Shown here piece by piece: positions 17,093-25,421 of a DNA stretch of 27,810 nt; the first letter of the stretch is position 1; each line of letters begins with the position of its first letter. Source of the stretch: an uncultured Muribaculaceae bacterium (lineage in GTDB: Bacteria > Bacteroidota > Bacteroidia > Bacteroidales > Muribaculaceae); assembly GCA_910577465.1 (NCBI GenBank), contig CAJTMM010000031.1:1-27810 (forward strand), written 5' to 3'. The notes below the pieces were generated by a model. That model was not told the DNA's origin. It searched no databases and saw only the letters and a program-made list of their open reading frames with translations. The position numbers were made by a program, and so were the translations under genes.

Positions 17093-17114
17093 ATTACAAT
17101 ATCGCGTAACTTGA

Positions 17115-18113
17115 TTATTCGGCCTTGCCGTTGCTGCCAAGTACGTTAACGATTTTGTGCTTGTAGAGTTTTTCCATTTCGTCGCGAGCCGGACCGAGAT
17201 ATTTGCGGGGGTCAAATTCGCCGGGTTTGGTAGCGAATACTTCGCGAACGGCAGCGGTCATAGCCAGACGGCTGTCAGAGTCGATGTTGATTTTGCAAAC
17301 GGCGCTCTTTGCAGCCTTGCGGAGTTCTTCTTCGGGGATACCGATAGCGTCGGGCAACTTGCCGCCGTATTTGTTGATAGTGTCAACATATTCCTGGGGA
17401 ACTGATGAAGAACCGTGGAGCACGATGGGGAAACCGGGAAGTTTTTCCATAACGGCGTCGAGAACTTCAAATGCCAAGGGCGGGGGAACGAGCTTGCCTT
17501 CAGCGTTGCGGGTGCACTGTTCGGGAGTGAACTTGTATGCGCCGTGCGAAGTACCGATAGAGATGGCAAGGCTATCGCAGCCGGTGCGGGTAGCGAAGTC
17601 TATAACTTCTTCGGGGTCGGTGTAGGTGTGGTGGTCGGAAGAAACTTCGTCCTCAACACCTGCGAGCACGCCGAGTTCGCCTTCAACGGTTACATCAAAC
17701 TGGTGAGCGTAGTCCACTACCTTCTTTGTAAGAGCTACGTTTTCTTCGTAGGGAAGGTGTGAGCCGTCGATCATCACTGATGAGAAACCATTGTCGATGC
17801 AAGACTTGCACAATTCGAAGCTGTCACCATGGTCGAGGTGCAGACAGATCTGGGGATTTTCCCAGCCGAGTTCCTTAGCGTAAGCCACAGCACCCTGAGC
17901 CATGTAGCGGAGAAGGGTAGCGTTAGCATAGTTGCGGGCACCCTTCGATACCTGAAGGATTACGGGCGATTTTTCTTCAGCGGCTGCCTTGATGATAGCC
18001 TGGAGCTGCTCCATATTGTTGAAGTTGAAAGCGGGAACGGCATAACCGCCTTTGATTGCCTTGGCAAACATCTCACGGGTGTTGACCAAGCCTAAGTCCT
18101 TGTAACTTACCAT
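17115..18113 (-). CDS. fba: Class II fructose-bisphosphate aldolase
   Basis: Splits fructose 1,6-bisphosphate into glyceraldehyde 3-phosphate and dihydroxyacetone phosphate, or runs backwards in gluconeogenesis; cytoplasmic, zinc-dependent. The 332-residue protein has the class II landmarks: VPAFNFNNMEQ near residue 26, the zinc ligand motif HLDHGD near residue 92, VMIDGSHLPYEEN near 114, GELGVLAGVED near 145, SIGTSHGAYKF near 185 and LHGSSSVPQE near 233. These features and the length fit the class IIB group. It is a single-gene unit facing the regulator gene, with a possible promoter box at 18164-18171. Confidence 0.96.
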   Translation of the reverse strand: MVSYKDLGLVNTREMFAKAIKGGYAVPAFNFNNMEQLQAIIKAAAEEKSPVILQVSKGARNYANATLLRYMAQGAVAYAKELGWENPQICLHLDHGDSFELCKSCIDNGFSSVMIDGSHLPYEENVALTKKVVDYAHQFDVTVEGELGVLAGVEDEVSSDHHTYTDPEEVIDFATRTGCDSLAISIGTSHGAYKFTPEQCTRNAEGKLVPPPLAFEVLDAVMEKLPGFPIVLHGSSSVPQEYVDTINKYGGKLPDAIGIPEEELRKAAKSAVCKINIDSDSRLAMTAAVREVFATKPGEFDPRKYLGPARDEMEKLYKHKIVNVLGSNGKAE

Positions 18114-18163
18114 TTGACTTTAGTATTTTAGTGAATAAATTTGAGTTTTTTACAATTCAACGG

Positions 18164-18171
18164 CAAAGATA
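18164..18171 (-). promoter_or_regulatory. Possible -7 box for fba
   Basis: The minus strand reads TATCTTTG, a perfect TAnnTTTG match, 51 bases upstream of the fba start. No correctly spaced TTG is seen upstream. Confidence 0.4.
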
Positions 18172-18521
18172 ACAATTAAATACCAATTACGAACACGATT
18201 GATAATTTGAACTCATTTAAACTTTTTATTTATTCACATTTTTGATGATTTTTCGAGACATTTTTTTCAATTGAAGAGGGAGCGTAGCCGCCTACGTGAC
18301 CTATGAGATTGAAGAAAGCGACCGAAAAAAAGACCAAAAAGGTGATTAAAAGATTGCTTTTAACATTCGGTAAAAATTTTAAATGAATTCTTCAGTCACA
18401 CGGCAGCAGCTTGATTTTTTTAACGAGACTTAATAGGTTAGTCACTACGGTGTTCCGTTGCCGGCACCGCCATATATCATGCCTCGTACCGCACGCCGCA
18501 GCTCGTCAAAGTTCAAATAAA
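18172..18521. other. Unexplained AT-rich intergenic stretch
   Basis: About 350 bases between the divergent fba and sigma factor genes without a credible gene. It holds a small hairpin (CGTAG, CCGC, CTACG near 18281-18296), two imperfect TTGAAGA-containing repeats (around 18271 and 18309) and A-rich runs. A 27-codon lysine-rich open frame (18303-18386, plus) and an open minus-strand frame without a start codon exist but are not convincing. A plus-strand promoter-like pair, TTTG (18113-18116) and TAAATTTG (18136-18143) with a 19-base gap, could drive a transcript through it. Confidence 0.4.
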
Positions 18522-18554
18522 TTTTGACTTTGCACCCGCTTATACGTATATTTG
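18522..18554 (+). promoter_or_regulatory. Promoter of the ECF sigma factor gene
   Basis: TTTTG at 18522-18526, a 20-base gap, and TATATTTG at 18547-18554. It overlaps a TTG that could be taken as a start codon at 18552, so translation should begin at ATG 18591. Confidence 0.65.
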
Positions 18555-18590
18555 TCCCCGTCTTTACATCTTCAATGCACTACTATCTCC

Positions 18591-19148
18591 ATGAACAAAC
18601 GCCACGACGAGGACATAGATGAGCTTTTCGAGCGGTTTTACGCCGCCCACTTCCCGCGTGTCAAGAATTTTGCCATGATGCTCACCAAATCGCCACACGA
18701 TGCTGAGGACATAGCCCAAAGCATATTCATGAAACTGTGGATGCGACCCGACCTCTGGACCGACGACGCTTCCATGGATGCCTACCTGCATGTGGTGACG
18801 CGCAATGAAATTTTCGCCCTGTTCAAGCACCGCCGCGTGGAGCAGGACTACGAGGACAAGGCTCGCGCTTCGGGACTTATGGAAGAGCTGTGCGACGACC
18901 CCGCCGCGTCGCCCCTGCGCGACATATACTACCGCGAGACACTGCTGCTGATTAAGATGGCGCTCAACCGGCTCCCCGAACGCCGACGCGAGGTATTTGA
19001 GATGAGCCGGTTCGACGGACTTTCCAATAAAGAGATTGCCGAGAAGCTGCAAATGCCGATCCGCACGGTCGAGGACCACATCTATAAAACACTGTTGGAA
19101 TTACGCAAACTGTTAATGTTTGTTATAATTCTCAGAATCTTTCCGTAG
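18591..19148 (+). CDS. ECF-type RNA polymerase sigma factor
   Basis: A 185-residue sigma-70 family factor of the extracytoplasmic-function group. I chose ATG 18591 because a housekeeping-type promoter overlaps the earlier possible start. Region 2 covers about residues 14-80 (FERFYAAHFPRVKNFAMMLTK, then AEDIAQSIFMKLW, the core-binding and -10 recognition part), and region 4 covers about 120-175 (LNRLPERRREVFEMSRFDGLSNKEIAEKLQMPIRTVEDHI, -35 recognition). The last ten residues are hydrophobic (MFVIILRIFP), an odd tail. It is followed by fecR after 57 bases and then susC with an STN domain, the usual set in which outer-membrane ligand binding activates the sigma factor. Its promoters should include those of the genes behind it. 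Confidence 0.92.
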   Translation: MNKRHDEDIDELFERFYAAHFPRVKNFAMMLTKSPHDAEDIAQSIFMKLWMRPDLWTDDASMDAYLHVVTRNEIFALFKHRRVEQDYEDKARASGLMEELCDDPAASPLRDIYYRETLLLIKMALNRLPERRREVFEMSRFDGLSNKEIAEKLQMPIRTVEDHIYKTLLELRKLLMFVIILRIFP

Positions 19149-19164
19149 TTTTTCACCTTCAGCA

Positions 19165-19196
19165 ATGATTTTTAAGTAACCGTTTCTAAAAATCAT
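19165..19196 (+). repeat. Perfect inverted repeat between sigma factor and fecR genes
   Basis: ATGATTTTTA (19165-19174) pairs with TAAAAATCAT (19187-19196) around a 12-base loop, ending nine bases before the GTG start of fecR. It could damp fecR translation or bind a protein; it lacks a T-run after it. Confidence 0.55.
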
Positions 19197-19205
19197 AGAA
19201 AAACA

Positions 19206-20183
19206 GTGAAAAATCCCGTAAACGACGTCATCGACAGCTACGCTGACCACGACTATACCGACGAAGTGGACCGCGACTTCCGCGACTGGCTCACCGACCC
19301 CGCCCATGCCGGCGAAAAAGAGAGCGGGTTGCAGAGACTGTGGATGCGCACCGAAGCCGACGACACACCCGGATTCGACCAATCGCTCCGCGACATGCGC
19401 CGCGCCACCGGTATATACGCGCGCCGCCGCGAGCGTCTGCTCAGCCGCAGGCTCATACTATGGCGCGTGGCGGCAGTGGTGATTGCCGCGGTATCACTTA
19501 CGGCACTGTTCCTCACCACACGCCCCCTACAGCAGCCCGACCTGCTGCAATCCTACATCCCCACGGCTCAGACCGGCACCATCACTCTCCCCGACGGCAC
19601 TCTCGCCATGGTCAACTCCCGGAGCACACTCATCTACCCGCAGGAGTTTGCCGGCAAGGAGCGTTGCGTCTACCTCATAGGCGAAGCCAACTTCCGCGTC
19701 AAGCCCGACGCCGCACATCCCTTTGTGGTCAAGGCTGCCGACATCCAAGTGACGGCACTCGGCACCGAGTTCAACATCGCCGCCTACCCCGACGAGGAGG
19801 AGATACGCGCCACCCTGCTTTCGGGTAGCGTGGCTGTGGACTACGACTCCCTGTCGCGCCGCACCATACTCGAGCCGGGGCATCAGCTCGCATGGAACAA
19901 GTCCACCCGACAGGCAGGACTCACACGACCCGACCTCGACGACGTGACCGCATGGCAGCGCGGCGACATAGTGATGCGCTCGCTCACACCCGACGAGATA
20001 TTCACACGTCTCGGACGGAGATTCCCCTGCACATTTATCTACAACTCACACAACCTGAAAGACGACCGCTACACCCTCACCTTCGGCAACGACGCATCGC
20101 TATCCGAAGTCATGGACATTATAACGCGCGTTATGGGCAACGTACGTTACCGTCTGGAGGGCGACCGTTGCTACATATACTGA
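19206..20183 (+). CDS. FecR-family anti-sigma factor
   Basis: A 325-residue inner-membrane regulator that should hold the neighbouring ECF sigma factor until signalled by the STN domain of SusC. Residues 1-83 are cytoplasmic, charged and arginine-rich; a single transmembrane helix lies at about 84-104 (ILWRVAAVVIAAVSLTALFL). The periplasmic FecR domain follows at about 115-220 (TGTITLPDGTLAMVNSRSTL, GEANFRV, VTALGTEFNI, LLSGSVAV), and the DUF4974-type C-terminal domain at about 250-325 (LTPDEIFTRLGRRF, DDRYTLTFGNDASLSEVMDII). The start is GTG: no in-frame ATG exists early enough to keep the cytoplasmic part. A ten-base inverted repeat sits just before it. Confidence 0.92.
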   Translation: MKNPVNDVIDSYADHDYTDEVDRDFRDWLTDPAHAGEKESGLQRLWMRTEADDTPGFDQSLRDMRRATGIYARRRERLLSRRLILWRVAAVVIAAVSLTALFLTTRPLQQPDLLQSYIPTAQTGTITLPDGTLAMVNSRSTLIYPQEFAGKERCVYLIGEANFRVKPDAAHPFVVKAADIQVTALGTEFNIAAYPDEEEIRATLLSGSVAVDYDSLSRRTILEPGHQLAWNKSTRQAGLTRPDLDDVTAWQRGDIVMRSLTPDEIFTRLGRRFPCTFIYNSHNLKDDRYTLTFGNDASLSEVMDIITRVMGNVRYRLEGDRCYIY

Positions 20184-20250
20184 TCCTTTTCATTCACATT
20201 CCAATACCTGTTAACCATGAAAAAATCCTCCTTGCCTATGGACAAAAAAT

Positions 20251-20281
20251 ATCCGGAAGAAGATAGCAGCTTCCTCCGGAT
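20251..20281 (+). repeat. Hairpin in the fecR-susC gap
   Basis: ATCCGGAAGAAG (20251-20262) and CTTCCTCCGGAT (20270-20281) form a 12-base stem with one mismatch and a seven-base loop. No T-run follows. It could be an attenuator or a processing site separating regulator from transport-gene mRNA. A 22-codon open frame (20218-20286) overlaps it. Confidence 0.5.
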
Positions 20282-20372
20282 GTGAAATCATTCTTGCAAT
20301 TGGCGTCAGACACTAACGGACGCATCCGTAAAAATCTTAAACTTTATATCTGAATAAACCAACATTAAGAAG

Positions 20373-23300
20373 ATGCAGCAAAATTATAAATATTTGGCAA
20401 ATAAGCCGACATTGCGTCGTGCAATAATGCTTTTTTTCTGCTGTCTGCTCCTGTCAGCATCGGCTATGGCTCAACCCAATAGCCCGCGCATCACACTTCA
20501 CCGCAACAACATTTCGGTAATCGAAGCCCTCAAGGAGGTGGAGAAGCAGACACACCTGTCGGTGGGCTACAACGAGTCACGGCTCAAGGACACACCCGCC
20601 ATCAGCGTTGACCTCGACAAAGCCACACTCGAGAACTCTCTGGCGGAGATTCTGAAAAATACAGGGTACACCTACCAGCTCGAGGGCAAATACATAGTGA
20701 TAGTTCCGCGCCAGCCCAAGGCTGATGCTCCGGCTCCCGCGGCTAAGAAACAGAAAATATCCGGACAGGTGCTCGATGAGAACGGCGACCCCGTGATCGG
20801 AGCCACCGTACGCGTCAAGGGCACCGGTGAGATTGCCGTGACCGACGCCAACGGCAAATACACCCTGTCGACCGACCGTGCCAACCCCGTGGTCACAGCC
20901 ACATTCATCGGCTACAAACCCATCGAGGTGAAGCCCGCAGGCGGTGTTGCCGACCTCAACATGGCTCCCGCATCCACCGACCTCGACGAGGTGGTGGTGA
21001 CAGCCCTCGGCATCAAGCGCGAGCAGAAAGCGTTGAGCTACAACGTCCAGCAGGTCAAAGCCGACGATATCAACACCATCAAGGACGCCAACTTCGTCAA
21101 TAGTCTCAACGGCAAGGTGGCAGGCGTGGTCATCAACACATCATCATCCGGTGTGGGCGGTGCCAGCCGCGTGGTCATGCGCGGTACCAAATCCATAGAG
21201 CAGAGCAGCAATGCCCTCTACGTCATCGACGGTGTGCCCATGTACAATTTCGGCGGAGGTGGCGACACCGAGTTCGGCTCCAAAGGATCATCCGAAGCCA
21301 TCGCCGACCTCAACCCCGAGGACATCGAGAGCATATCCGTGCTTACAGGCGCGGCTGCGGCGGCACTCTACGGCAGCAACGCGGCAAACGGTGCCGTGGT
21401 CATCACCACCAAGAAAGGACAGGTAGGCAAACTGTCGGTGACCGTTTCCACAGGCATAGATTGGCTCAAACCGTTCAAGATGCCTGAATTCCAGAACCGC
21501 TACGGCACTGGCTCCGGCGGCAAGGCTGGCAACTCCTCCATATACAGCTGGGGCGAACGGCTCAACTCAGCCGCCAACACCGGCTACACTCCCTCCGACT
21601 TCTTCCAGACAGGAGCGGTCTACACCAACGCCGTAACCCTCTCCACAGGCACCGAACGCAACCAGTCATTCTTCTCGGCAGCCACGGTCAATTCCGAAGG
21701 TCTCGTGCCCAACAACCGCTACAACCGTTACAACTTCACGTTCCGCAACACCACATCGTTCCTCAACGACAAGATGCAACTCGACGTGAGTGCGAGCTAC
21801 ATCATGCAGAACGACCGCAACATGACCAACCAGGGTCAGTACTCCAACCCCCTCGTGTCGGCATACCTCTTCCCACGCGGCGATGACTTTTCCGTAATCC
21901 GCAACTTCGAGCGTTGGGACGAAGCACGCAAGATTCCCGTGCAGTTCTGGCCCCAGGGCGAGGGCGACCTCCGTATGCAGAACCCCTACTGGATAGCCTA
22001 CCGCAACCTCCGCGAGAACAGCAAGAAACGCTACATGGCGTCGGCATCGCTCAGCTATCAGATTCTCGACTGGCTCAACGTGCGCGGACGTATGCGTATC
22101 GACAACACCGCCAACGAATACGAGGGCAAGCTCTACGCCAGCTCAAGCACCACACTCACCGACGGTGGCACACAGGGACACTACACCATCAATCATCAGA
22201 ACTACAACCAGACCTATGCCGACCTCCTCGTCAACATCAACAAGCGCATATCCGACTTCTCCATCGTGGCAAACATCGGTACGAGCTATAGCAAAGTGAC
22301 CGACAAGGAGTTCGGCTACTCCGGACCCATACGCGAGACAGGCATACCTAACCTCTTCAACGTATTCGACATCGACATCACCAAGAAGCGTGCCACACAG
22401 TACGGATGGAACGAGGCAACGGCATCCATCTTCGCCAGCGCCGAGGTGGGATGGCGCAGCATGCTCTACCTCACCCTCACCGGGCGCAACGACTGGGCGT
22501 CGCAGCTCGTCAATTCGCCGCAGACTTCATACTTCTACCCCTCGGTGGGACTTTCGGCGGTAATCAACGAAATGACGCAGCTACCCTCATGGCTCCCCTA
22601 CCTCAAGGTGCGCGGCTCGTTCAGCTCCGTGGGCAATCCCTACCCCAAGTTCCTCACATGCCCCACCTACTCCTACGACGCCAACAAGCAGGACTGGACA
22701 TCGCAGACCAACTATCCCATCGGCAAACTCTACCCCGAGCGCACCGACTCATGGGAAGTGGGTGTAGACGCCACTCTGTTCAACGACCTCCGTCTCAGCG
22801 GCTCGTTCTACTACGCCACCACCTACAATCAGACCTTCGACCCGCGTCTGCCCGTTTCGTCGGGCTACGACAAGCTCTACGTGCAGACAGGCTCGGTGCG
22901 CAACTACGGTTTCGAAGCGCTCATATCCTACGCCCACAACTGGGGTCAGTTCGGATGGAACAGCAGCTTCTCCTTCTCCACCAACCGCAACGAGATTATG
23001 GAGCTCGTGCGCAACTACGTGCACCCCGAGACAGGCAAAGTCTACAACATCGACCGTCTCGAACTCAAGACCGACGAGGGACGCGGCTTCGGTAAGGCGA
23101 AGTTCATCCTCAAGGAGGGCGGCACTCTCGGTGACCTATACACTCATGCCGACCTCAAGCGCGATGCCGGCGGCAACATTCTCCTCGACGACAACGGCAA
23201 CGTGACCGCCGTCGACAATGCCGGTGACATCAAGCTCGGCTCCGTGCTGCCCAAGGCTAACCTCGCCTGGAACAACGACTTCTCCTACAAGGGCTTCAAC

Positions 23301-23744
23301 GTAGGCTTCCTCCTCACCACCCGTCTCGGTGGCATAGTCTACTCGGCGACTCAGGCATACCTCGACCTCTACGGCGTGTCCGAAGCTTCCGCCGCCGCAC
23401 GCGATGCCGGTGGCGTCAAGGTCAACGGCCGCTCCATGGTCGACCCGCAGAAGTTCTACGAAGTGGTGGCATCACAAAGCGGACTCCCCACCTACTATAC
23501 CTACAGCGCCACCAACGTGCGCCTGCAGGAGGCACATGTCAGCTACACCATACCACGCCGATGGCTACGCGGTGTATGCGACATCACCCTCTCGCTCGTG
23601 GGCAAGAACCTCTGGATGATATACTGCAAGGCTCCCTTCGACCCCGAAGCCGTGGCTACTACCAACAATTACTACCAGGGCATCGACTACTTCATGATGC
23701 CTTCCACCCGCAATATGGGTTTCAACGTTAAAATCAACTTCTAA
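20373..23744 (+). CDS. SusC/RagA-family TonB-dependent outer-membrane transporter with STN domain
   Basis: A 1123-residue outer-membrane transporter for an oligosaccharide or similar ligand, driven by TonB. It has a signal peptide (about residues 16-33, ending AMAQ), then an STN signalling domain at about 40-115 (NISVIEALKEVEKQTHLSVGY), a carboxypeptidase-regulatory-like beta domain at about 128-205 (KISGQVLDENGDPVIGATV), a TonB box-like DEVVVTALG near 205, a plug domain (LYVIDGVPM, YGSNAANGAVVITTKKG) and a 22-strand-type barrel ending NMGFNVKINF with a terminal Phe. The STN domain is what distinguishes transporters that signal to FecR, and the FecR gene is the one before it. The SusD-like gene follows after nine bases, so they should form a lidded complex. 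All parts look complete. Confidence 0.95.
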   Translation: MQQNYKYLANKPTLRRAIMLFFCCLLLSASAMAQPNSPRITLHRNNISVIEALKEVEKQTHLSVGYNESRLKDTPAISVDLDKATLENSLAEILKNTGYTYQLEGKYIVIVPRQPKADAPAPAAKKQKISGQVLDENGDPVIGATVRVKGTGEIAVTDANGKYTLSTDRANPVVTATFIGYKPIEVKPAGGVADLNMAPASTDLDEVVVTALGIKREQKALSYNVQQVKADDINTIKDANFVNSLNGKVAGVVINTSSSGVGGASRVVMRGTKSIEQSSNALYVIDGVPMYNFGGGGDTEFGSKGSSEAIADLNPEDIESISVLTGAAAAALYGSNAANGAVVITTKKGQVGKLSVTVSTGIDWLKPFKMPEFQNRYGTGSGGKAGNSSIYSWGERLNSAANTGYTPSDFFQTGAVYTNAVTLSTGTERNQSFFSAATVNSEGLVPNNRYNRYNFTFRNTTSFLNDKMQLDVSASYIMQNDRNMTNQGQYSNPLVSAYLFPRGDDFSVIRNFERWDEARKIPVQFWPQGEGDLRMQNPYWIAYRNLRENSKKRYMASASLSYQILDWLNVRGRMRIDNTANEYEGKLYASSSTTLTDGGTQGHYTINHQNYNQTYADLLVNINKRISDFSIVANIGTSYSKVTDKEFGYSGPIRETGIPNLFNVFDIDITKKRATQYGWNEATASIFASAEVGWRSMLYLTLTGRNDWASQLVNSPQTSYFYPSVGLSAVINEMTQLPSWLPYLKVRGSFSSVGNPYPKFLTCPTYSYDANKQDWTSQTNYPIGKLYPERTDSWEVGVDATLFNDLRLSGSFYYATTYNQTFDPRLPVSSGYDKLYVQTGSVRNYGFEALISYAHNWGQFGWNSSFSFSTNRNEIMELVRNYVHPETGKVYNIDRLELKTDEGRGFGKAKFILKEGGTLGDLYTHADLKRDAGGNILLDDNGNVTAVDNAGDIKLGSVLPKANLAWNNDFSYKGFNVGFLLTTRLGGIVYSATQAYLDLYGVSEASAAARDAGGVKVNGRSMVDPQKFYEVVASQSGLPTYYTYSATNVRLQEAHVSYTIPRRWLRGVCDITLSLVGKNLWMIYCKAPFDPEAVATTNNYYQGIDYFMMPSTRNMGFNVKINF

Positions 23745-23753
23745 CACTATATC

Positions 23754-25376
23754 ATGGACATGAAACGAATATACCGCATCCCGGCTTTGGTGGCGGCGAT
23801 ATGCCTGCTCCCGATGACGGCGTGCTTCGACGACGACATCAACCGCAGCATGTACGAGGCCGACGCCGACGAGATGCAGCGCGAGAACCACATTGTGGGC
23901 GCATCGCTCAAGGGCATGCAGGGGCTTGTAATCCCTACCCGCGAGCATCTCTACCAGTTTATGGATGCCATGGCTGGCGGTTCCTACGGCGGCTACATGG
24001 AGGGAATCGTCGACACCTGGGTCATGAAATTCTCCACCTTCAACCCCGAGCAGGGATGGCTCAAATCCCCCTTCGCCGACCCCATCAAGGACATGTACCC
24101 GCAGTACCGCGACATGCTCGCCAAGACCGACGACCCCGTCGCCCTCGCCTTCGGCAAGATACTCCGCGTGTGCATCATGCACCGCGTCACCGACATGTAC
24201 GGTCCCATCCCCTACTCCATGATGATGGACAGCGAAAACTCCGGCGAGGACCTTGCCGTGCCTTACGATTCGCAGGAGCAGGTTTACACCGCCATGCTCG
24301 CCGAGCTTGAGGACGCCGATGCCGTGCTCGCCGACAATGAGCACCTCTCCGCCGAAGCTTTCCGCAAACTCGAGGACCTCTACTACGGCAACATATCCAA
24401 ATGGCGCAAGTTCGTGCACTCCATGCAGCTGCGCATAGCCATGCGCATGGCGTATGTCAAACCCGACGAAGCCCGGCGCATTGCTCAGCAGGCGGTGGCA
24501 GCGGGTGTCATCGAGAGCAACGACGACAATGCCATGCTCCACGTGGCTGAAAACCGCTCCGCGCTCATGTTCAACGACTGGTGCGACTACCGCATCTCGG
24601 CTGACCTCGTATCCATAATGAAAGGCTACGACGACCCGCGTCTCGACAAGATGTTTGTCAAGGGCACATTCAACACCACCGACGCCACCGGCGCCGCGCA
24701 GCAGATTAGCGACTTCTACGGTGTGCGCATAGGCATCTTCACCCAGAAGAAGGACGATATGATCAATCTCTACTCCAAGCAGATTATCACCTCCACCGAC
24801 CCCTATATGTGGATGAATGCCGCCGAGGTGGCTTTCCTCCGTGCCGAGGGCGCGTTGCGCGGATGGTCCATGGGCGGCGACGCCAAGTCGCTCTACGAGC
24901 GCGGCATCGCGCTGTCGTTTGAGCAGTATGGGGCTTCCGGTGCCGACGCCTACGCACTCGATGCCGAGAAGGTACCTGCCGACTATGTCAACCCTATGGA
25001 CGGCAATGGCATAAAGTACAGCCACCCCGCCGTGAGCGACATCACCATAGCTTGGGAGGAGGGCGACTTCGAGCGCAATCTCGAGCGCATCATCACCCAG
25101 AAGTGGATAGCCATATTCCCCCTCGGAGTGGAAGCTTGGGCGGAACACCGCCGCACCGGCTACCCCAAACTCTTCCCGTCGGTCGAGAACAAGGACCCCA
25201 ACAATAGCGTGGATGTCAATATCGGCGCACGGCGCATACCATATCCCGCCGACGAATACGCCGACAACCCCAAATACATACAGCAGGCAGTGCAGATGCT
25301 CGGCGGTCCCGACGCCTACGGCACCCGCCTGTGGTGGGATGTCAAGGACCACTCGGCAGACGCCGTCGCACGTTGA
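23754..25376 (+). CDS. SusD-like substrate-binding outer-membrane lipoprotein
   Basis: A 540-residue lipoprotein that should act as the lid of the preceding SusC barrel and bind the glycan outside the cell. The signal peptide ends in the lipobox MTAC with the lipid cysteine at residue 24, followed by FDDD, an acidic surface-export signal. The body is helical and TPR-like and resembles the SusD-like_2/RagB group: TDMYGPIPYS near residue 147, an YDSQEQVYTAMLAELEDA-like helix near 167, YYGNISKWRKFVHSMQLRIAMR near 210 and MNAAEVAFLRAEGALRGW near 357. The start could also be ATG 23760, two codons later. Nine bases separate it from susC. Which sugar it binds cannot be read from the sequence. Confidence 0.9.
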   Translation: MDMKRIYRIPALVAAICLLPMTACFDDDINRSMYEADADEMQRENHIVGASLKGMQGLVIPTREHLYQFMDAMAGGSYGGYMEGIVDTWVMKFSTFNPEQGWLKSPFADPIKDMYPQYRDMLAKTDDPVALAFGKILRVCIMHRVTDMYGPIPYSMMMDSENSGEDLAVPYDSQEQVYTAMLAELEDADAVLADNEHLSAEAFRKLEDLYYGNISKWRKFVHSMQLRIAMRMAYVKPDEARRIAQQAVAAGVIESNDDNAMLHVAENRSALMFNDWCDYRISADLVSIMKGYDDPRLDKMFVKGTFNTTDATGAAQQISDFYGVRIGIFTQKKDDMINLYSKQIITSTDPYMWMNAAEVAFLRAEGALRGWSMGGDAKSLYERGIALSFEQYGASGADAYALDAEKVPADYVNPMDGNGIKYSHPAVSDITIAWEEGDFERNLERIITQKWIAIFPLGVEAWAEHRRTGYPKLFPSVENKDPNNSVDVNIGARRIPYPADEYADNPKYIQQAVQMLGGPDAYGTRLWWDVKDHSADAVAR

Positions 25377-25421
25377 CCTCCCCTCTCTCACACATTTATT
25401 CACCTTTAATCTACCTGTTCA

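Noticed and set aside
18303..18386. 27-codon lysine-rich open frame
   Set aside because: Short, made mostly of A-rich codons, no sign of translation signals or family.
20218..20286. 22-codon open frame after fecR
   Set aside because: It is largely the hairpin sequence itself; a leader peptide is possible, but nothing supports it.
23565..25403. 612-codon open frame on the minus strand
   Set aside because: It is fully antisense to the well-supported susC end and susD-like gene, has no recognisable domain, and is explained by GC-rich codon use.
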